Assembly: GCF_963422355.1 (NCBI RefSeq)
Contig: NC_085085.1
Coordinates: 16,059,588-16,123,587, forward strand
From: Corticium candelabrum
Taxonomy: Eukaryota > Porifera > Homoscleromorpha > Homosclerophorida > Plakinidae
Reading direction: 5' to 3'
DNA: 64,000 nucleotides
The notes below the pieces were generated by a model. It saw only the letters and a program-made list of their open reading frames with translations. It searched no databases and was not told where the DNA came from. The position numbers were made by a program, and so were the translations under genes. Positions 13,168-24,770 of this stretch are shown here, in pieces. Within the stretch, counting starts at the first letter, position 1. Every line of letters begins with the position of its first letter.

Positions 13168-16100
13168 TGTGTACTCTAGATCAGTACAACAACCATGTTG
13201 TCATTCTATCAGATCAGATAGCGTGCCCTCCTAGCTTACCTGCTGAATGATATAGTACCAACTTGGGATGTAAAATCTGTCAATCTGCGAGCCCCTTCAG
13301 TATAGTTAGGTTAGCCAAATGTCCACACACAGATGGGTGGTAATGCTAATACATCAATAATAAATGGCATCAGCTTGATTGATAACATTCCTTAGGCCTA
13401 TACAAAATAACTACAAATGTCAGACAGATTACAGTATATCAAACACAACCGGGTAGAAAGATAATTTTTAGTAGGGGTGCCATCAGCTGACAGACCACAC
13501 CTGTTTTTTCCTACTTCTGAATAATCTTTTCAGCTTATTAAAAATAAGAATAGGCATAGGAAATGAGATAGGAGGCTATGGTCGCTAAAGTTCCAGAATT
13601 TTTTCATGCTATGTCGCTGTTACTAGTAAATGTAACTTTTTGCACTACCATGCAGTTACTGGACAACAATGGATGAAGCTGTGGGAAGAAGAAAATCAAG
13701 TACGCCAGGCAATATTTTGATATATCAAAGAACTCAGTTAACAATCTTATCTACTCTCTAAATGCATTACAAGGAACATGAATTACAGTACCACAATTTG
13801 CCAAAATAGTTCATTCGGCAGTTGTTCTACAGCCACAAATTTCTTTGCTACAGCAACAAGATTGAATGCATCTGTTCTGTCTGGACGAACATAGAGTAGG
13901 AACAGGTTGTTCAATCTTTCCTGTGTCACGGTGGTCCGAGGAAATGTCTTGATTCTGCAAAGGGAAAAGAAGGACCTTCCTGCAGTAGCACTTGTGACTG
14001 TGAAAGTGAAATATGAATAGAGCAGTTTGTTAACCTCACCTAACATGCCATTGTAGATTACTCTTTGTTGACAGTATCAGCCAAGTTCTGGGATTGGTTA
14101 CCTTTTTATAGTCAAGTGATGCAATTGCAAAAACTTATGGGGGGACCCGGCACCTCTTGGTTCTTACGCCACTGAAACAGAAGCAATAGAATATCCTTTG
14201 ATGTAACTCACATGCTTTCCCATTCTTTTACTCTTCCTTCTCTGCGTGATTTACATCAGTGAAATTAGGTGTGGAAAACCTATGATGAGTTCTCTTCAAG
14301 TGTGGCAAATTTACAAGTTCGATATATTCTACAAAGATTTTAACATTCTCATGTTTGCATTGTTTCTGCAAATAATAGATGGTAAAATGAATTTCTTAGA
14401 ACACTGGAAACCTATCTACTACAGTTGGGTCTTTGCAAACATTGGGCCAAAATCAAACTATTAAACTAATCATCTGAGTTTGTCACTGTATGCCTTCACA
14501 GACAATTAATGCACACTATAAGTATACATGCAACTAGACAAACACTCAGAGTGTTTAGAGACAACTGCTGTCTACTGCAGTATCTGCTGAAATGCCACTA
14601 AAACCTAAAACCTCGCAACAGTACTGACTTTATAGTAAGATAGGAGCCTTGATCAGTAAGCATCACACATGACACACCACATCCCATGAGATACAGGTAG
14701 ATGCCTCTCATTCAGTCACGTAACTTTGTCCTTTATAAGCACTTATCATACTTAATGCAAGTAAACTGACCTCACTGTACCTACCTACCACATTGGTCTA
14801 CATAACAACAGGGTGTGGATTATCATACCACATAGCCATACAAACTGTCAACAATATGCTGGAGGTCTAAGGTATCTTATTAGAGTACTTCTTGCCTAAT
14901 GATTCAGCAATCTAATAGAGTGCCTGCCTAATGATTCAGCAATCTAGTAATTCCAGCAAAGCCTGAACATTGCTAAACCATCTGCAGTAAACTAAAGTTC
15001 ATGATGATAATAATGAAGTGATTGCCATTGTCTAAGACCAGTGACTAGTATATATATGCAGTAATAGTACTGTAATGTAGTATTAAATAGCATGTCAGTC
15101 AAGTCTCGTACCCAGCAGAGTAGTCTATTCAGTTTCATTATTAGCAATAACTGATTGTTGCTATTCTACAGTCTAAGCAATTCTGAGAATTATAAAACCT
15201 GAACAATGGTACAACTTCTAAATACAGAGAAAAAGTCTTGGAAAGTTGATAACTCGACAGCACAATGACATTGAAATCTCCTGGCTACTTGTTACAGAAT
15301 TTCTTGATGTGAAATTTTTCATTGAAGAACGAAGCTAAACCATTAGTTCAAATTGCCACTGATACACTGTTTTAGAAGAAATGCAGCCCTCTCAGTTATT
15401 ACACTAAATGGTTCTGTGGTTCACACTTGTTACAGCAGTCTGCTATGTAAAACTACTGTTGCACCCTTACAAGAAAGAAGCATACAAGAACAGTACAACC
15501 CTGATTATCCGGACACCAGTTCTCAATGTCTCAATAATCTGAACAATTTATTTCCGCCCTAAAAGCAGGTGTCTTTTCACGTGTTTCCCCAATGACATGG
15601 CCGGTTCCAACAGGGAAACCTCTGAACCGACTCCAAATTGGAAATCACAGAAGACTTTTTTACATTTAATCATTAAATGTGTAAACACGTTGAGTGTTGT
15701 TGACCTAACATTGCTGTATACTAATTAAGTAATTAAACATTTGTTCATTATGTACTTATTTGTCCATGTATAACTGAGCTTCAAGAAAGTCACCACACCA
15801 TCATTTCATTTATCCGGACTTTCAATATCCGGACAACTTTGCTTCCTCCAAAAAAAGTCCGGATAATCAGAGTTGTACTGTACATGCAGTACTGTAAATC
15901 TGTATAACACACCTTATACAGCAGGTTGAATAAAGTAGTAACTACACATTTGCAATAAGCTTTTCTTCCGTTCTATGATAAATGACCTAAAGATTTGTGA
16001 CTGTTCGGGTCTTTTTATATTTAACCATGTTGTCTCACTGACATATTAGAAAATAGCATAGCACTAGTAGACTCCTATTCGTTCCCCCAGTGATACTTCT

Positions 16101-16327
16101 AATCCAAAGATAATTCTTCTGATTGAATTTTTTTGTCAATAACGGTTGAAGAAGATTGCACGTGTCTGTATAGTTGAAGTTTTACTCTCTATAGTTCTAC
16201 GTTTCTCACCCAATCCAATGTCACTAGACGAATAGCCCTGTAGATCTTCAACCGTGAAGAAACCAGCTTGACCCAGTCTAGTTAACAAGCTAGGAGCGAG
16301 ATGAAATGCAGATAAGCTCGTCTCCAT
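3659..16327 (-). CDS. RAD51C: RAD51C recombinase paralogue, complete, 10 exons
   Basis: Nuclear RecA-type ATPase of the RAD51 paralogue complexes (homologous recombination, crosslink repair). Exons (low..high): 16210-16327, 7104-7410, 4792-4862, 4635-4730, 4433-4521, 4245-4376, 4111-4180, 3988-4048, 3827-3887, 3659-3760. They total 1107 nt, 368 residues, against 376 in human. Exon 1 encodes the N-terminal helix-hairpin-helix region (LAPSLLTRLGQAGFFTVEDL). Walker A is GEPGCGKTQ at about residue 132 and Walker B is KLIIIDSIAFPF at about 228-239. QLAVDVTIPEEFGG, DTEGTFVVDRVVDIA and VVLTNHVTT are family blocks. The C-terminus ends SNKRK, a basic tail like the nuclear signal of vertebrate RAD51C. 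Intron 1 (8.8 kb) and intron 2 (2.2 kb) hold transposon debris. Intron 6 (4181-4244) opens GTGAGC but no AG precedes the phase-correct exon 7; see findings. Confidence 0.93.
5113..5152. repeat. (ACAT)n microsatellite
   Basis: About ten uninterrupted ACAT units in RAD51C intron 2, just beyond the 3' end of the minus-strand LINE fragment. It may mark the tail of that insertion. Confidence 0.9.
5217..6060 (-). mobile_element. Non-LTR retrotransposon fragment (reverse transcriptase C-terminal part)
   Basis: A minus-strand reading with KTKIDVYKAVILPTLLYASE, then LLKSQLRWADHVIRMPDSRI, PKQLLYEQLKEGKR and a Cys-containing tail (VCPTCQLQC). This is the post-catalytic part common in animal LINE ORF2 proteins. 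It is broken into at least two frames (5217-5678 and 5689-5976). No catalytic core is present, so it is a 5'-truncated dead copy. It sits in RAD51C intron 2 in the same orientation as the gene. Confidence 0.85.
6108..6169. repeat. (ATAC)n microsatellite
   Basis: About fifteen CATA/ATAC units at the 5' edge of the LINE fragment in RAD51C intron 2. Confidence 0.9.
6976..7005. repeat. (AT)n microsatellite
   Basis: Fifteen AT dinucleotides in RAD51C intron 2, about 100 bp from exon 2. Confidence 0.9.
7411..10860. other. RAD51C intron 1, 3' portion without recognisable content
   Basis: AT-rich intronic sequence. Several unsupported short ORFs occur on both strands, without codon structure, splice context or similarity I recognise. 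A TTAATTAATTAAT tract lies at 7777-7790. Confidence 0.5.
10867..12880 (-). mobile_element. Degenerate LINE fragments of the same family as 5217-6060
   Basis: Minus-strand pieces of a reverse transcriptase. HHHLLWLGHLHRMENC (10867-11082) resembles the RWAGHV block. 11400-11640 is a decayed copy of the same tail seen at 5400-5640. FIDFVEAFDLVDQSVFWKKI (12140-12499) resembles the RT core segment F-D-x-x-K-A-F-D. Many stops and frame changes show old decay. It lies within RAD51C intron 1. Confidence 0.7.
13028..13164. repeat. (GGAGA)n array followed by (GA)n
   Basis: About twenty-one AGAGG units followed by about seventeen GA units. All purines lie on one strand for roughly 137 bp. Predicted peptides through it (ERRGEERRGEE) are repeat artefacts. 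It lies within RAD51C intron 1. Confidence 0.95.
13783..14046 (-). pseudogene. hAT-type transposase C-terminal fragment
   Basis: An 87-codon minus-strand ORF containing TSATAGRSFFSLCRIKT followed by TVTQERLNNLFLL. This is the hAT C-terminal dimerisation block, usually SATAERSFSxLRRIKT then TMxxERLxxL. The conserved Glu of SATAERS is Gly here. No transposase core is nearby, so this is a relic inside RAD51C intron 1. Confidence 0.8.
14047..15490. other. RAD51C intron 1, no gene seen
   Basis: AT-rich non-coding DNA. The only structure noted is a two-copy tandem of GCCTAATGATTCAGCAATCT at about 14893-14951. Confidence 0.45.
15491..15880. mobile_element. Tigger/pogo-like MITE
   Basis: 390 bp bounded by near-perfect inverted repeats. 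The left end begins CAGTACAACCCTGATTATCC and the right end finishes in the complement (GGATAATCAGAGTTGTACTG). The bases after the right end are TA. CAGTACAACCCT..TTATCCGGA termini are typical of the Tc1/mariner-related pogo/Tigger group. There is no internal transposase. It lies about 330 bp from RAD51C exon 1. Confidence 0.75.
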
Positions 16328-16406
16328 AATCGTTAGCTAGCCGCCAACGTCCGAGTCTAAACATTGAAATCAATGATAAATTTGTCAGTGCTCGCGTCTT
16401 CTGCAA
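16328..16406. promoter_or_regulatory. Putative shared promoter of RAD51C and the C19orf53-like gene
   Basis: Only 79 bp separate the two divergent start codons, so the two transcription units must share core promoter sequence or overlap in their 5' UTRs. No TATA box is visible. The assignment comes from gene arrangement, not a recognised motif. Confidence 0.6.
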
Positions 16407-18697
16407 ATGGTGCAAGGATTTCGTAAGCAAGCCTCAAATCCTTTAAGGGGAAAGCGTAGAGAAACTCGGAAGAAGGCTTTGGGACCCAAGAAAGGAGGTA
16501 AACAGACGACACGTAGACACGTGCACGCTAAGAACTGTTGCAATCGTGTAGACTCAGACTGGAGACTATACGTACAATGTCTAACATGTAAATACTTCTA
16601 GCAAAGACGATTGCTCCTAAGAAAGCAAGAAAGATAGAATCTCAGAAAATTCAAAAGGTACGTATACTAGTTGTTACTTTTTGTTCCTTAATTAATTAAT
16701 TAATTGTGCCAGTCTAGCAATGCCTACACTTGTAGGGACAGTTTGAGTGATTAGTTAGGGAATTTTTGTGCTTAGCTATAACCATGTACAGTAACAGCAT
16801 GGTGGTGTCAGGACAACAAACGTTGTCTTATCTGACGCTCTTTGGGCAATTGACTGTCTACTGTCTTGCTGTCTTGTCTTGTATCTTGCATAAATCCCTT
16901 AGTAAGCGTATAGGCCTTTACCCCAAAATGATACTCTGAAACGTGTACAGCACACTATAAGTGGTGACACAGTTAATTAAAGATGGCAGATGATTGGACG
17001 GAAACTGAAAGAACAGCATGTGGGCAAAGGAAACGTATAGGTGAACTAGTGATATCATAGCAGTGACGTCTGTAAGATAGTGTGATTTCTAAGAAGATTA
17101 GAGGTGTTGTCCATCTGTCACAGCTTATGAAGTGATATCATTGTCACTTTTTACTATGTGGTGTACATGTTATTCAAAGTTGTTGAATACAAATTAATTT
17201 ATAATGTCACTTGTAAATTCCATTTATAAATGAGACCACAGATTAGAGAAGTTAAATTTGTGTATATGGTGTTTTTAGACATTAGACTAAACACTATAGG
17301 GAAGTCTGGATAGTTTGTCTTAGATGAACATGTGAGCAGTCATCCATTATTTAGCTTGTCATTCACTAGCTTTCTATGTATGTAATGGCAACTATGGTAC
17401 TCATATCTATAATTTTAATAGTGGAACTACAACAATTGTTTCTAGATATACCACCTAATGGAAACAGAATGTGAGTAGTATGCACTGGCATGGTATCTGT
17501 CTATACAATTCTCTTGTCAACCATAAAAAAAGATGTTATGTCCAGTGGTACTTACTGAAAGGTAGATTTCAATGCTTGCTCTGAGCAGCCATACATGATG
17601 ATGTTTGGAAGATTTACTCATGTAATCCTGTTACCATAGTTTCATCACAATGGATGGACATTTCACTTACTGTTTTTATTGTGAACAATGTAACAACAGT
17701 TTGTGTTTTCCAATACCACTATGATTCACATTGGGGCTAGGGCAGGCGGCTGGTTACCATCTTAAATTTCTAAACATCTTAGCTTTAATTTATGGATTTG
17801 GTGAGAGTGCCTTTTAGATTGACTCGACTCATGTCACATACCTTATTGAAACTTGGCAATGATCTTGATTTTTACGATGCTTGGGAAGCATACAGGTAGT
17901 TGAGCCAGCAGAGACAGAAATCTTGGTGAACACTGAAGTCTTCACTGAAGTCTTCACTTCAGTTGGTTAGTTAAATACCTTATTTATAATTTATAATTAT
18001 TAAAGGTGTGAGATGAATATGTTTTACTACTAGTAGACTGGCTGGCTTACTGCCAGGTACAAGGCTATGGTCAGTGGTAAGATCAACAATGCCAGGGAAG
18101 CCGTTTCATGTTCAGGAATGATGGCCATTTCTTCTTTGCTATTTATGAAACTGATGCAGCAGTAATCTAATCCAATGCGGAAAGGAAGCTATCTAAACTT
18201 CTGACAACTAATGAAACAGAACACCAGTAGCATTAACAGACGCATTTCTGTAAGGATTTATTACATACAATTTCTCCATGTGACCTGTCTAGCACTTTTT
18301 CTGTATTGTAACTGGAAATGCTCGTTTACTCACAGAGACCTGCACTAAACCTCAGGGGGTTGTGACATGTGTGATGCTTGTGCTTGTTAGGCAACACTTC
18401 CGTGCATTTCTTGTGCTAGCGTTCAGTCTTGCTTTGTTAGTTTGGACTTGGAATGAATGTTGATTATTAATTAATTAATGTGTTGTCATAGTGACTTCCC
18501 TCTAGGTAGGAGGTAGACTGTACACTACTGTATCACAATGGGATTCATAGCATTTGTTATTGCTTTAGCAGGTACACGTCTGATTGTTCTTGTCATGTAT
18601 GTGGCAGGTAGTCCAAAAGGCCATCAATACAGCTATACAGAAGGAAATCAGTCAGAGAGCAGAGACAGATAACGTGCAGCTGACAGTAATAAGCTGA
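16407..18697 (+). CDS. Small basic protein of the C19orf53/L10K (UPF0390) type
   Basis: Exons 16407-16497, 16602-16657 and 18608-18697 encode 78 residues; the human relative has 99. The N-terminus MVQGFRKQA and the block GPKKG..TIAPKKARKIESQKIQ match the family pattern (MAQGQRKFQ, GPRKGGR, IAPKKAR). The C-terminal part VVQKAINTAIQKEISQRAE matches its helical segment. Function is poorly known; the human protein is nuclear/nucleolar. Splice sites are GGTAAAC, CTTCTAG, AAGGTACGT and GTGGCAG. Intron 2 is nearly 2 kb, large against the exons. The gene shares its 5' region with RAD51C. Confidence 0.85.
16658..18607. other. Intron 2 of the C19orf53-like gene
   Basis: About 1.95 kb of AT-rich sequence with TTAATTAATTAAT tracts near 16689 and 18467. 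I see no exon, RNA gene or transposon on either strand. Confidence 0.5.
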
Positions 18698-18981
18698 ACA
18701 GAATAATAGAAGAAATTGAGCAGATGGTCACTTTACTGTCTGCCTGCAAACAATAGCTACAGTACGTAGAGATTCATTTTGAATAGTTGTGAGATAGTTG
18801 AGGTCTGTGTATATAACCGTCGGCGCCTATTTGGAATCCGGATATGCAACTAAAGTGCACGGTGATTGGCTAACTAGTAACAACGTAATTGACTCGGAGC
18901 CTCCTTCTTCGTAGCGGTGACTTCCATTTTCCCAGTCCGTTTGTTCTCCAGCGCGTATCGAGTGCTCGCTCATCTTTTCCA

Positions 18982-21900
18982 ATGGCTGAAGTGGAAGATG
19001 AACTGCGTTCTCAGGTAAGTTCAGTTAACCGTGGTCTGAAGTTGCGTCTAAGATTACTTGCTGTATTCTTACTATTGTCTTGGATCTTGCGTTTTGTTGC
19101 AGTTAGACAATGCTACCAGTTATGAAGAACGCAGCCGCTTGAGAGCACAACTCCGTGCTTTGAAGAAAGGTGGCTCTTCTGCTCCAGGAATGCACAAGAC
19201 GACTAATGTAGAGAAGACCGGCTCGAGAGCTTCTCGCAATGCTGCTGAACGTTCTAAGCCTGAAAGAACGACAAGCGACACGTCTAAGTCTGTAGCACAT
19301 CGCTCACCTTCACCACCTGTTACCTCACCTCCTGCGGAACAGCGGTCTACGGCGACCATTATGCTTTCGGCCAACAAGCTATCTCCCCCTCCTGCTGTGC
19401 AAGAACTCATCCGAGAAAGGCGTTCGAGTGAGAGCTCTCGGGCCAGCAGTTCAAGAAGCTCTCCTGCTCCTGTTCAAGTGTCTACCAAGCGAGATGTGTC
19501 ACGCTCAGGTGTGAATGGAGAAAGAGAGCACTCTGAAAACGACCGGGTGAGCGAGGACGACGACATCGCTCAAATCGAGGATATGGTTAGCACTCAAATT
19601 AAGGTGTTACTAGCTCGTTGTTCTTAGCGGTACATGCGGTTTGCTTCGGTCCAGTTTGCGTTTGTGTTGCCTGTCTGCGTGTGCATTTCCGGTAATGTCT
19701 CCTTATAAATTTAGATACGAAACTCAAGTGATTTCAGGCAGAGACGACAATATCGAAAGCAACTGGACGATCTCAGAGCGGCTAGAGAAGGTGAGTTCTC
19801 TCCTGAGTTGACTGAGCCATGAAGTCTGACGTGATTACCGGAGAAGTCTGACACCGTCTTGATTACATTGTTATTGTTGAGACTGAAAGTGTATTAATTG
19901 TCGTTTCTTGTTTTGGGTCTATAGCCAAACTGACACAACGGCGCGCTGAGACAGCTAGTAATAATAAGGCGAATGAAGTTGCTAATAAAGATGTTCCTGA
20001 GCAGCAGGAGAGTCAGACTATTAAAAGAAGCAGTCCTGAAGCAGAGTCTCTGCCTAATAAAGATGAAAGTGTTGGCCAGATTGAGAATAGAAATGATGAA
20101 TCAGATGAAGGTGTAGGAGAGGAGCAGTTGTCAGAAGATGAGCAGATTGAACACTTGAAAGAACTGGTGCAGTTTCTATACGTGTTCGTATTAGGGAAAC
20201 AAGCAATTATGTTTACTAGCAGATTGAGTCAACTGCTGACTTCAGAAAGAGAAGGCAGTATAAGAATGAACTGAGAGATCTAGAAAGAAGAAGAGAGGGT
20301 TGGCAAGTATGTTACTGCTTGTTGCTTTCTAGTAACGCGAGGTTATTGCCAATTGCAGAGAAACTTCTTCGAAACCAAGAAAAGAGAACTGACATGAAAC
20401 CAGTTGAGCCAGAGGTAATTGAAATAAAACGTGTTGAAACAGTGGAGACTGTTCCATCACCTAAGCTTGCAGTTGATTTGAAGAATGAGGAAGTCACCAT
20501 TGGTTAGTCTGTTGATTATTAGTTGAAATGCAAGGGTTGCTCATGTAATAACTTAGATGGAGGCAAGGAAGTGATTGAACTTGTGGAAGTAGTTGACAAT
20601 GATGACTTCTCAGAGGATGAGAGAATAGCAGAACTTGAGGATGCGGTTGGTAGTAGTTTTACTGTCATTCAATCTGTTCTGCATGCGATGATATGTCTGT
20701 AAGCAGATGGCACAAACGAGAGATTTACGTAAAAAACGAAAATACAAAGCTGAACTAGAAGAACTAAGAAATTCTCGGGCAGGTTGAACTTTCTTTACTA
20801 TCTTAGTAAATTTCAAGTTTATACAGTTCTTTTAGAAAAACAGAAAGCCCGAGAGGAAAAGAAAATCCAGTTGCCTACTTCAAATGGAAGCTCTAGCAAG
20901 ACAGAGAAGGCAGACAATGGAATAGAAGAACCAGGTTTTTATGTCTGTTAGGTCTACTTGTTTAAACCTGTCTAGTCCTACTGGCCTAAATAGTTGCTTG
21001 TTAATGCATTTATCTACGTGGTTAGCCAGTCTTTTTACTAATTTCAGGTGATCAAAAAGATGAAAGAGATGGCAAAGTGGAAGAAGTCAAAGAGGCAGAA
21101 GAGGATGAAGGCAATAAAGAGGTAGAGGAAGATGCCAATGAAGAGGGAGGTAGTGATGAAGAAGAAGAAGAGGGAGGTAATGATGAGGAAGCTGTTGAAG
21201 AAGAGCAAGAAGAGGAAGAAACTATCAAGCCAACAACTGTGGCCAAAGAAACACCATCAGCTAAAGATCTACCAACACGCACTGAAAGCCCATCTGTTGC
21301 CACAGAGGCATCACGTATTACTCCAGGTCATGATTTTGATGTTGCTATATTGTATTCATTGTCAGTATTATATTTCTTCTTGATTTTACAGTTCGCAAAC
21401 TTCCGGGTGCTGTTGAGACACCACTGAAGATCTCAGCTGTCATTGCCAAGGAGACAGGTATCAAGGGTGGAGACTTCCGTTCTGTGTTAAAGGGCAGCCG
21501 GGGTAGTGCACAACAGACTGGAAAAGAAGGAGTAGGAAGATCGGACGCTGCCCAGGTTGATTTTCGAGGGGTACTGCGGAAGTCTGGTGGTGGTCCAGTC
21601 GTGTTGCCAAAGCCTGTAGCTCAGGTGTCTGATGCAAAACCTGACTACAGAGCAGTTCTGAAGAAATCTGTTCAAACAGCTACTAAAAAGTATCCTTCTG
21701 GTGGACCAACTGGTGGTGATTTCCGTGGGCACTTGCGAAAGCAAACACAAGAGGACAAAACACAAATGGTACCTCTCAACCGGTCACAGTCACCACGAGT
21801 TCCATTTGGCAAACATTTACTGCACAAGACTTCTCCAGCTCATCCTCAACAAGGTCACACACAAGAAAAGCCAGATGTTTCGAGCAGCGAACAGAAAGAG

Positions 21901-23402
21901 AGACATCAAACTCCAGCTGAAGATGAGCCAAGCATAAGGAGGGCTGTATCACAGGAAAGAAGTGTATCAAGATCAGAATCAGAATGTAGTGATGGAAAGG
22001 GACTACAGAAGAAAGAGACGGGTGCTCTGATTAAGGAGACAGTTTCCAGTGTTGTTGCAGAGAATGAACCAATTATGGATAGAGAAGAGGGCCCAGGGGA
22101 GTCCACAACAATGCAGGACACACCTACCACAGAGGATACACTAAAAGAAGAGTCCCCTGTTCATGATGACAGTGGTGATGTGAATAGCGAAGAAAAGCAA
22201 GCACAGCCACAAAAGGCAGTTCCACCACCTGTGAAACAGCGTTCAATAAAGCAGCCTGTTAGGGATATGTCACCTTCCATTGAAGATCCTGTTACAGAAA
22301 ACAAGGCAACAGCTTTGCAATGTGTTCCTTCTGATTCCGAGGACAGCATTCCAGCACCAGATGTTGTACCAGTAGAGGAGCCTGTTGGCAAGAAGAAAAC
22401 CAAGAAAGTTGTTGTGAAGAAAGTAGTGAAAAAGAAAGTTGTGAAGAAAGTGAAAAGTCAAGCATCTCAAGATGCAGGTAATGAAGAATCAACGGTGACA
22501 GCAGTTGAAGCACCAGTAGTAGAAGCTGTAGAAGCTAGTGACAAACTGAGTAAGCAAAAAGACAAACTATTTACAGATGGAGGAAAGTACGAAGGCAAGA
22601 AAGAAACGCCTAGTAAAGCAGAGGAGACACCTGACTCATATGAAGAGAGAGCCAAGGCAAGGCGAGAAAGACGCATGAAAAAGGAGAGAGGAGAAGCTGT
22701 GGAAGAATCGGCAAGGACAAGAACAAGAGATTACTCTGATGATTACTCTGCAAGGGGAGCAGCACGAAGGCAAGCAAGGTTAGAAGAAAAAAGGAAGCCG
22801 GATCAAGAGGCAAAGCAACGACGAGAGAAATTTAAGGAAAGTCTTGACGGCAAGTCATCACCAGACTCAAAGTAAGCAAAGGAACTCAACAAGTTTATAT
22901 TGTGAGTTGAGAATGTGTTTTGTGCAGGAGTGATGGTCAAATAAAGAAATCTGCCAATTCTGGTCAGCAGCAGCTGCTGCAATGGGTAAAATCCCGCACA
23001 AAGTTCTATGAGGTAACTTTTGCCTTGTATTCTTTGTTGAATTGTCAATGATGCACGATGATGTTGTTGTTGTTTGTTAGAACATTGAAATTACAGATTT
23101 CAGTAAGTCATTTAGCAATGGTCTGGCCTTCTGTGCTTTGGCACATTCCTACTTTCCTGATAAAATTCCATATGATGATTTGACATCAACTGACAAGAAA
23201 CGAAACTTTGATCTGGCCTTTACAACATTTACGTATGTTATGTTTTTGGTAGTATTTGAACGTTGAGTTGATTTTGTGTGTTATGAGTAGTGAGGGAGGC
23301 ATGAGTGAGATGTTGGATGCGAATGACTTCACAAGTATGACACAACCAGATCCTCGGAGTGTGATGACATATCTATCATCCATTTATCATCACTTTAAGT
23401 GA
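18982..23402 (+). CDS. Smoothelin-like actin-binding protein with four smoothelin repeats, DFRxxL motifs and a CH domain
   Basis: Cytoskeletal protein of 1141 residues in 14 exons: 18982-19014, 19103-19585, 19715-19790, 19925-20166, 20223-20298, 20359-20502, 20557-20645, 20707-20782, 20836-20934, 21048-21326, 21392-22871, 22928-23012, 23081-23232, 23291-23402. Four smoothelin-type hairpins occur near residues 1-45, 160-198, 266-304 and 370-407 (for example [17 protein letters not shown] and [20 protein letters not shown]). A Glu-rich linker follows, then DFRSVL, DFRGVL, DYRAVL and DFRGHL (about 560-647). A Lys/Val-rich stretch and a charged coiled-coil-like region come next. The C-terminus is a single calponin-homology domain ([39 protein letters not shown]) like those of smoothelins. 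Vertebrate smoothelin is about 900 residues; the DFRxxL set is a myosin light chain kinase feature. Confidence 0.92.
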
Positions 23403-24770
23403 CAGTTTGATTTTTGATGGGTAGGGAAGATTCACACGTGATTTCAAATTTGTTAAATGTGTAGAGGATTACTATAAAATGTGGTTATCAAATGATTCTG
23501 CTGGGTAATGCAGTTAGTTTTACCTCTGAAATAGCTGTTGCGAATTAGATATAGCAACAATGATGTACTTTGGTAGAGATGGTAGTTATAGTTACTTTGA
23601 AGTAGAAATGTGTTCAGCTAAGTGATCACTTGTCTTTTCTGTCAATCTTTCTTGTATTGTTTTGTAGTACCTCATATGAACAAGGCTACTTCGAACTTCA
23701 TCCATGTCACCTACCAAGTACAGAGGCATGCAGTAATGATTAAAAACAATTTGCAACAACAGACTTCTCAAATTACATCATGTAGGGAGTTGTCTAAATT
23801 ATGCAAACGGCTATTCACTACTAGTACTTTGTTTTCCAACGTATGAATGTGAAGCTTCTACTACACGACTGAACACAACGTAACTCCCAACCATCCCTAA
23901 TTTATGCTATTTGTCTGGTTCCACTTTCTACAAGGACCACCTCTAATTTGACTTCAATGTTTCGCCACCTGCAAGCCTGACGACTGCTCACGTTTTACTG
24001 TGTACTGTAGCCTGAAAGGCAGTAAAGCAGCAGACTTTGGAAGAGACTACAGTAATGTTAGTGGCATCAGTTGTAACTATGATGATTCTTTTCTCTTCGT
24101 ATTCCCACCAAAATTTCTCAGGTTGCGTTGACCACATGTTGGCTGTGTGGATTAGCCATATTCAAAGTCAGAATACCTACCCTAAATTTAGTTTATGCCT
24201 ACAGACGAGGCATCATGAATGGTTCACTAACTGTGCTATAGGACTGCTGTCAACTGCTATAGAGACCAGCCAAGTCTTGGATTTGCCCTTCATCGATACA
24301 CCAAGTGCTTGTAGATTCAATAACTGAAATGTCCTCGAATGCCCATCCTAAAATGACTTTTCTTAATTAATTAATTAAGCAGTGTCGCCTAATCAGAACT
24401 GCTGGTAATCTGACATTTGCATAGTAGTTGCCATTTGTATTTAATTTCTTGTTGACATTGCAATTTGACCAATTAAAAAGTTAGTAGTAGAAGCAGGTCT
24501 TTATAGTCATGCATGCAGAACAGAGATGTTAGAACATTCACTGCACATGTTCTGAATTATCAAAAGCAGCAGGACATCAAAAGCAACCGTCAAGTGGTCT
24601 GTAAAAGCTTGCGCGCTAACCAGGTACATTTAACAACTAAAACACTAAAAACTCGACATAATTTAAGTAGCTTCTTCTAACTTTACAGCCATGGCTGTGT
24701 GGTCGACGCCCTCTCGTCACCACTGTAACAGGTCACCAATCTCATAGTTTAACCCCCCTTTCCACCCTTG
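23403..24770. other. Intergenic region between convergent smoothelin-like gene and HSCB
   Basis: About 1.37 kb that must contain both 3' UTRs. A TTAATTAATTAA tract lies at 24365-24377. The open frame at 24037-24327 (+) has no splice support or recognisable domain and is not called. Confidence 0.5.

Noticed and set aside
12964..13250. Three overlapping frames of Glu-Arg-Arg-Gly repeats
   Set aside because: Products of the (GGAGA)n and (GA)n microsatellite; any frame through it is open.
21052..21303. Minus-strand poly-Ser ORF
   Set aside because: Complement of the Glu-rich exon of the smoothelin-like gene.
24037..24327. 96-codon plus-strand ORF between smoothelin-like gene and HSCB
   Set aside because: No domain, no splice or promoter context; consistent with chance in a 3' UTR region.
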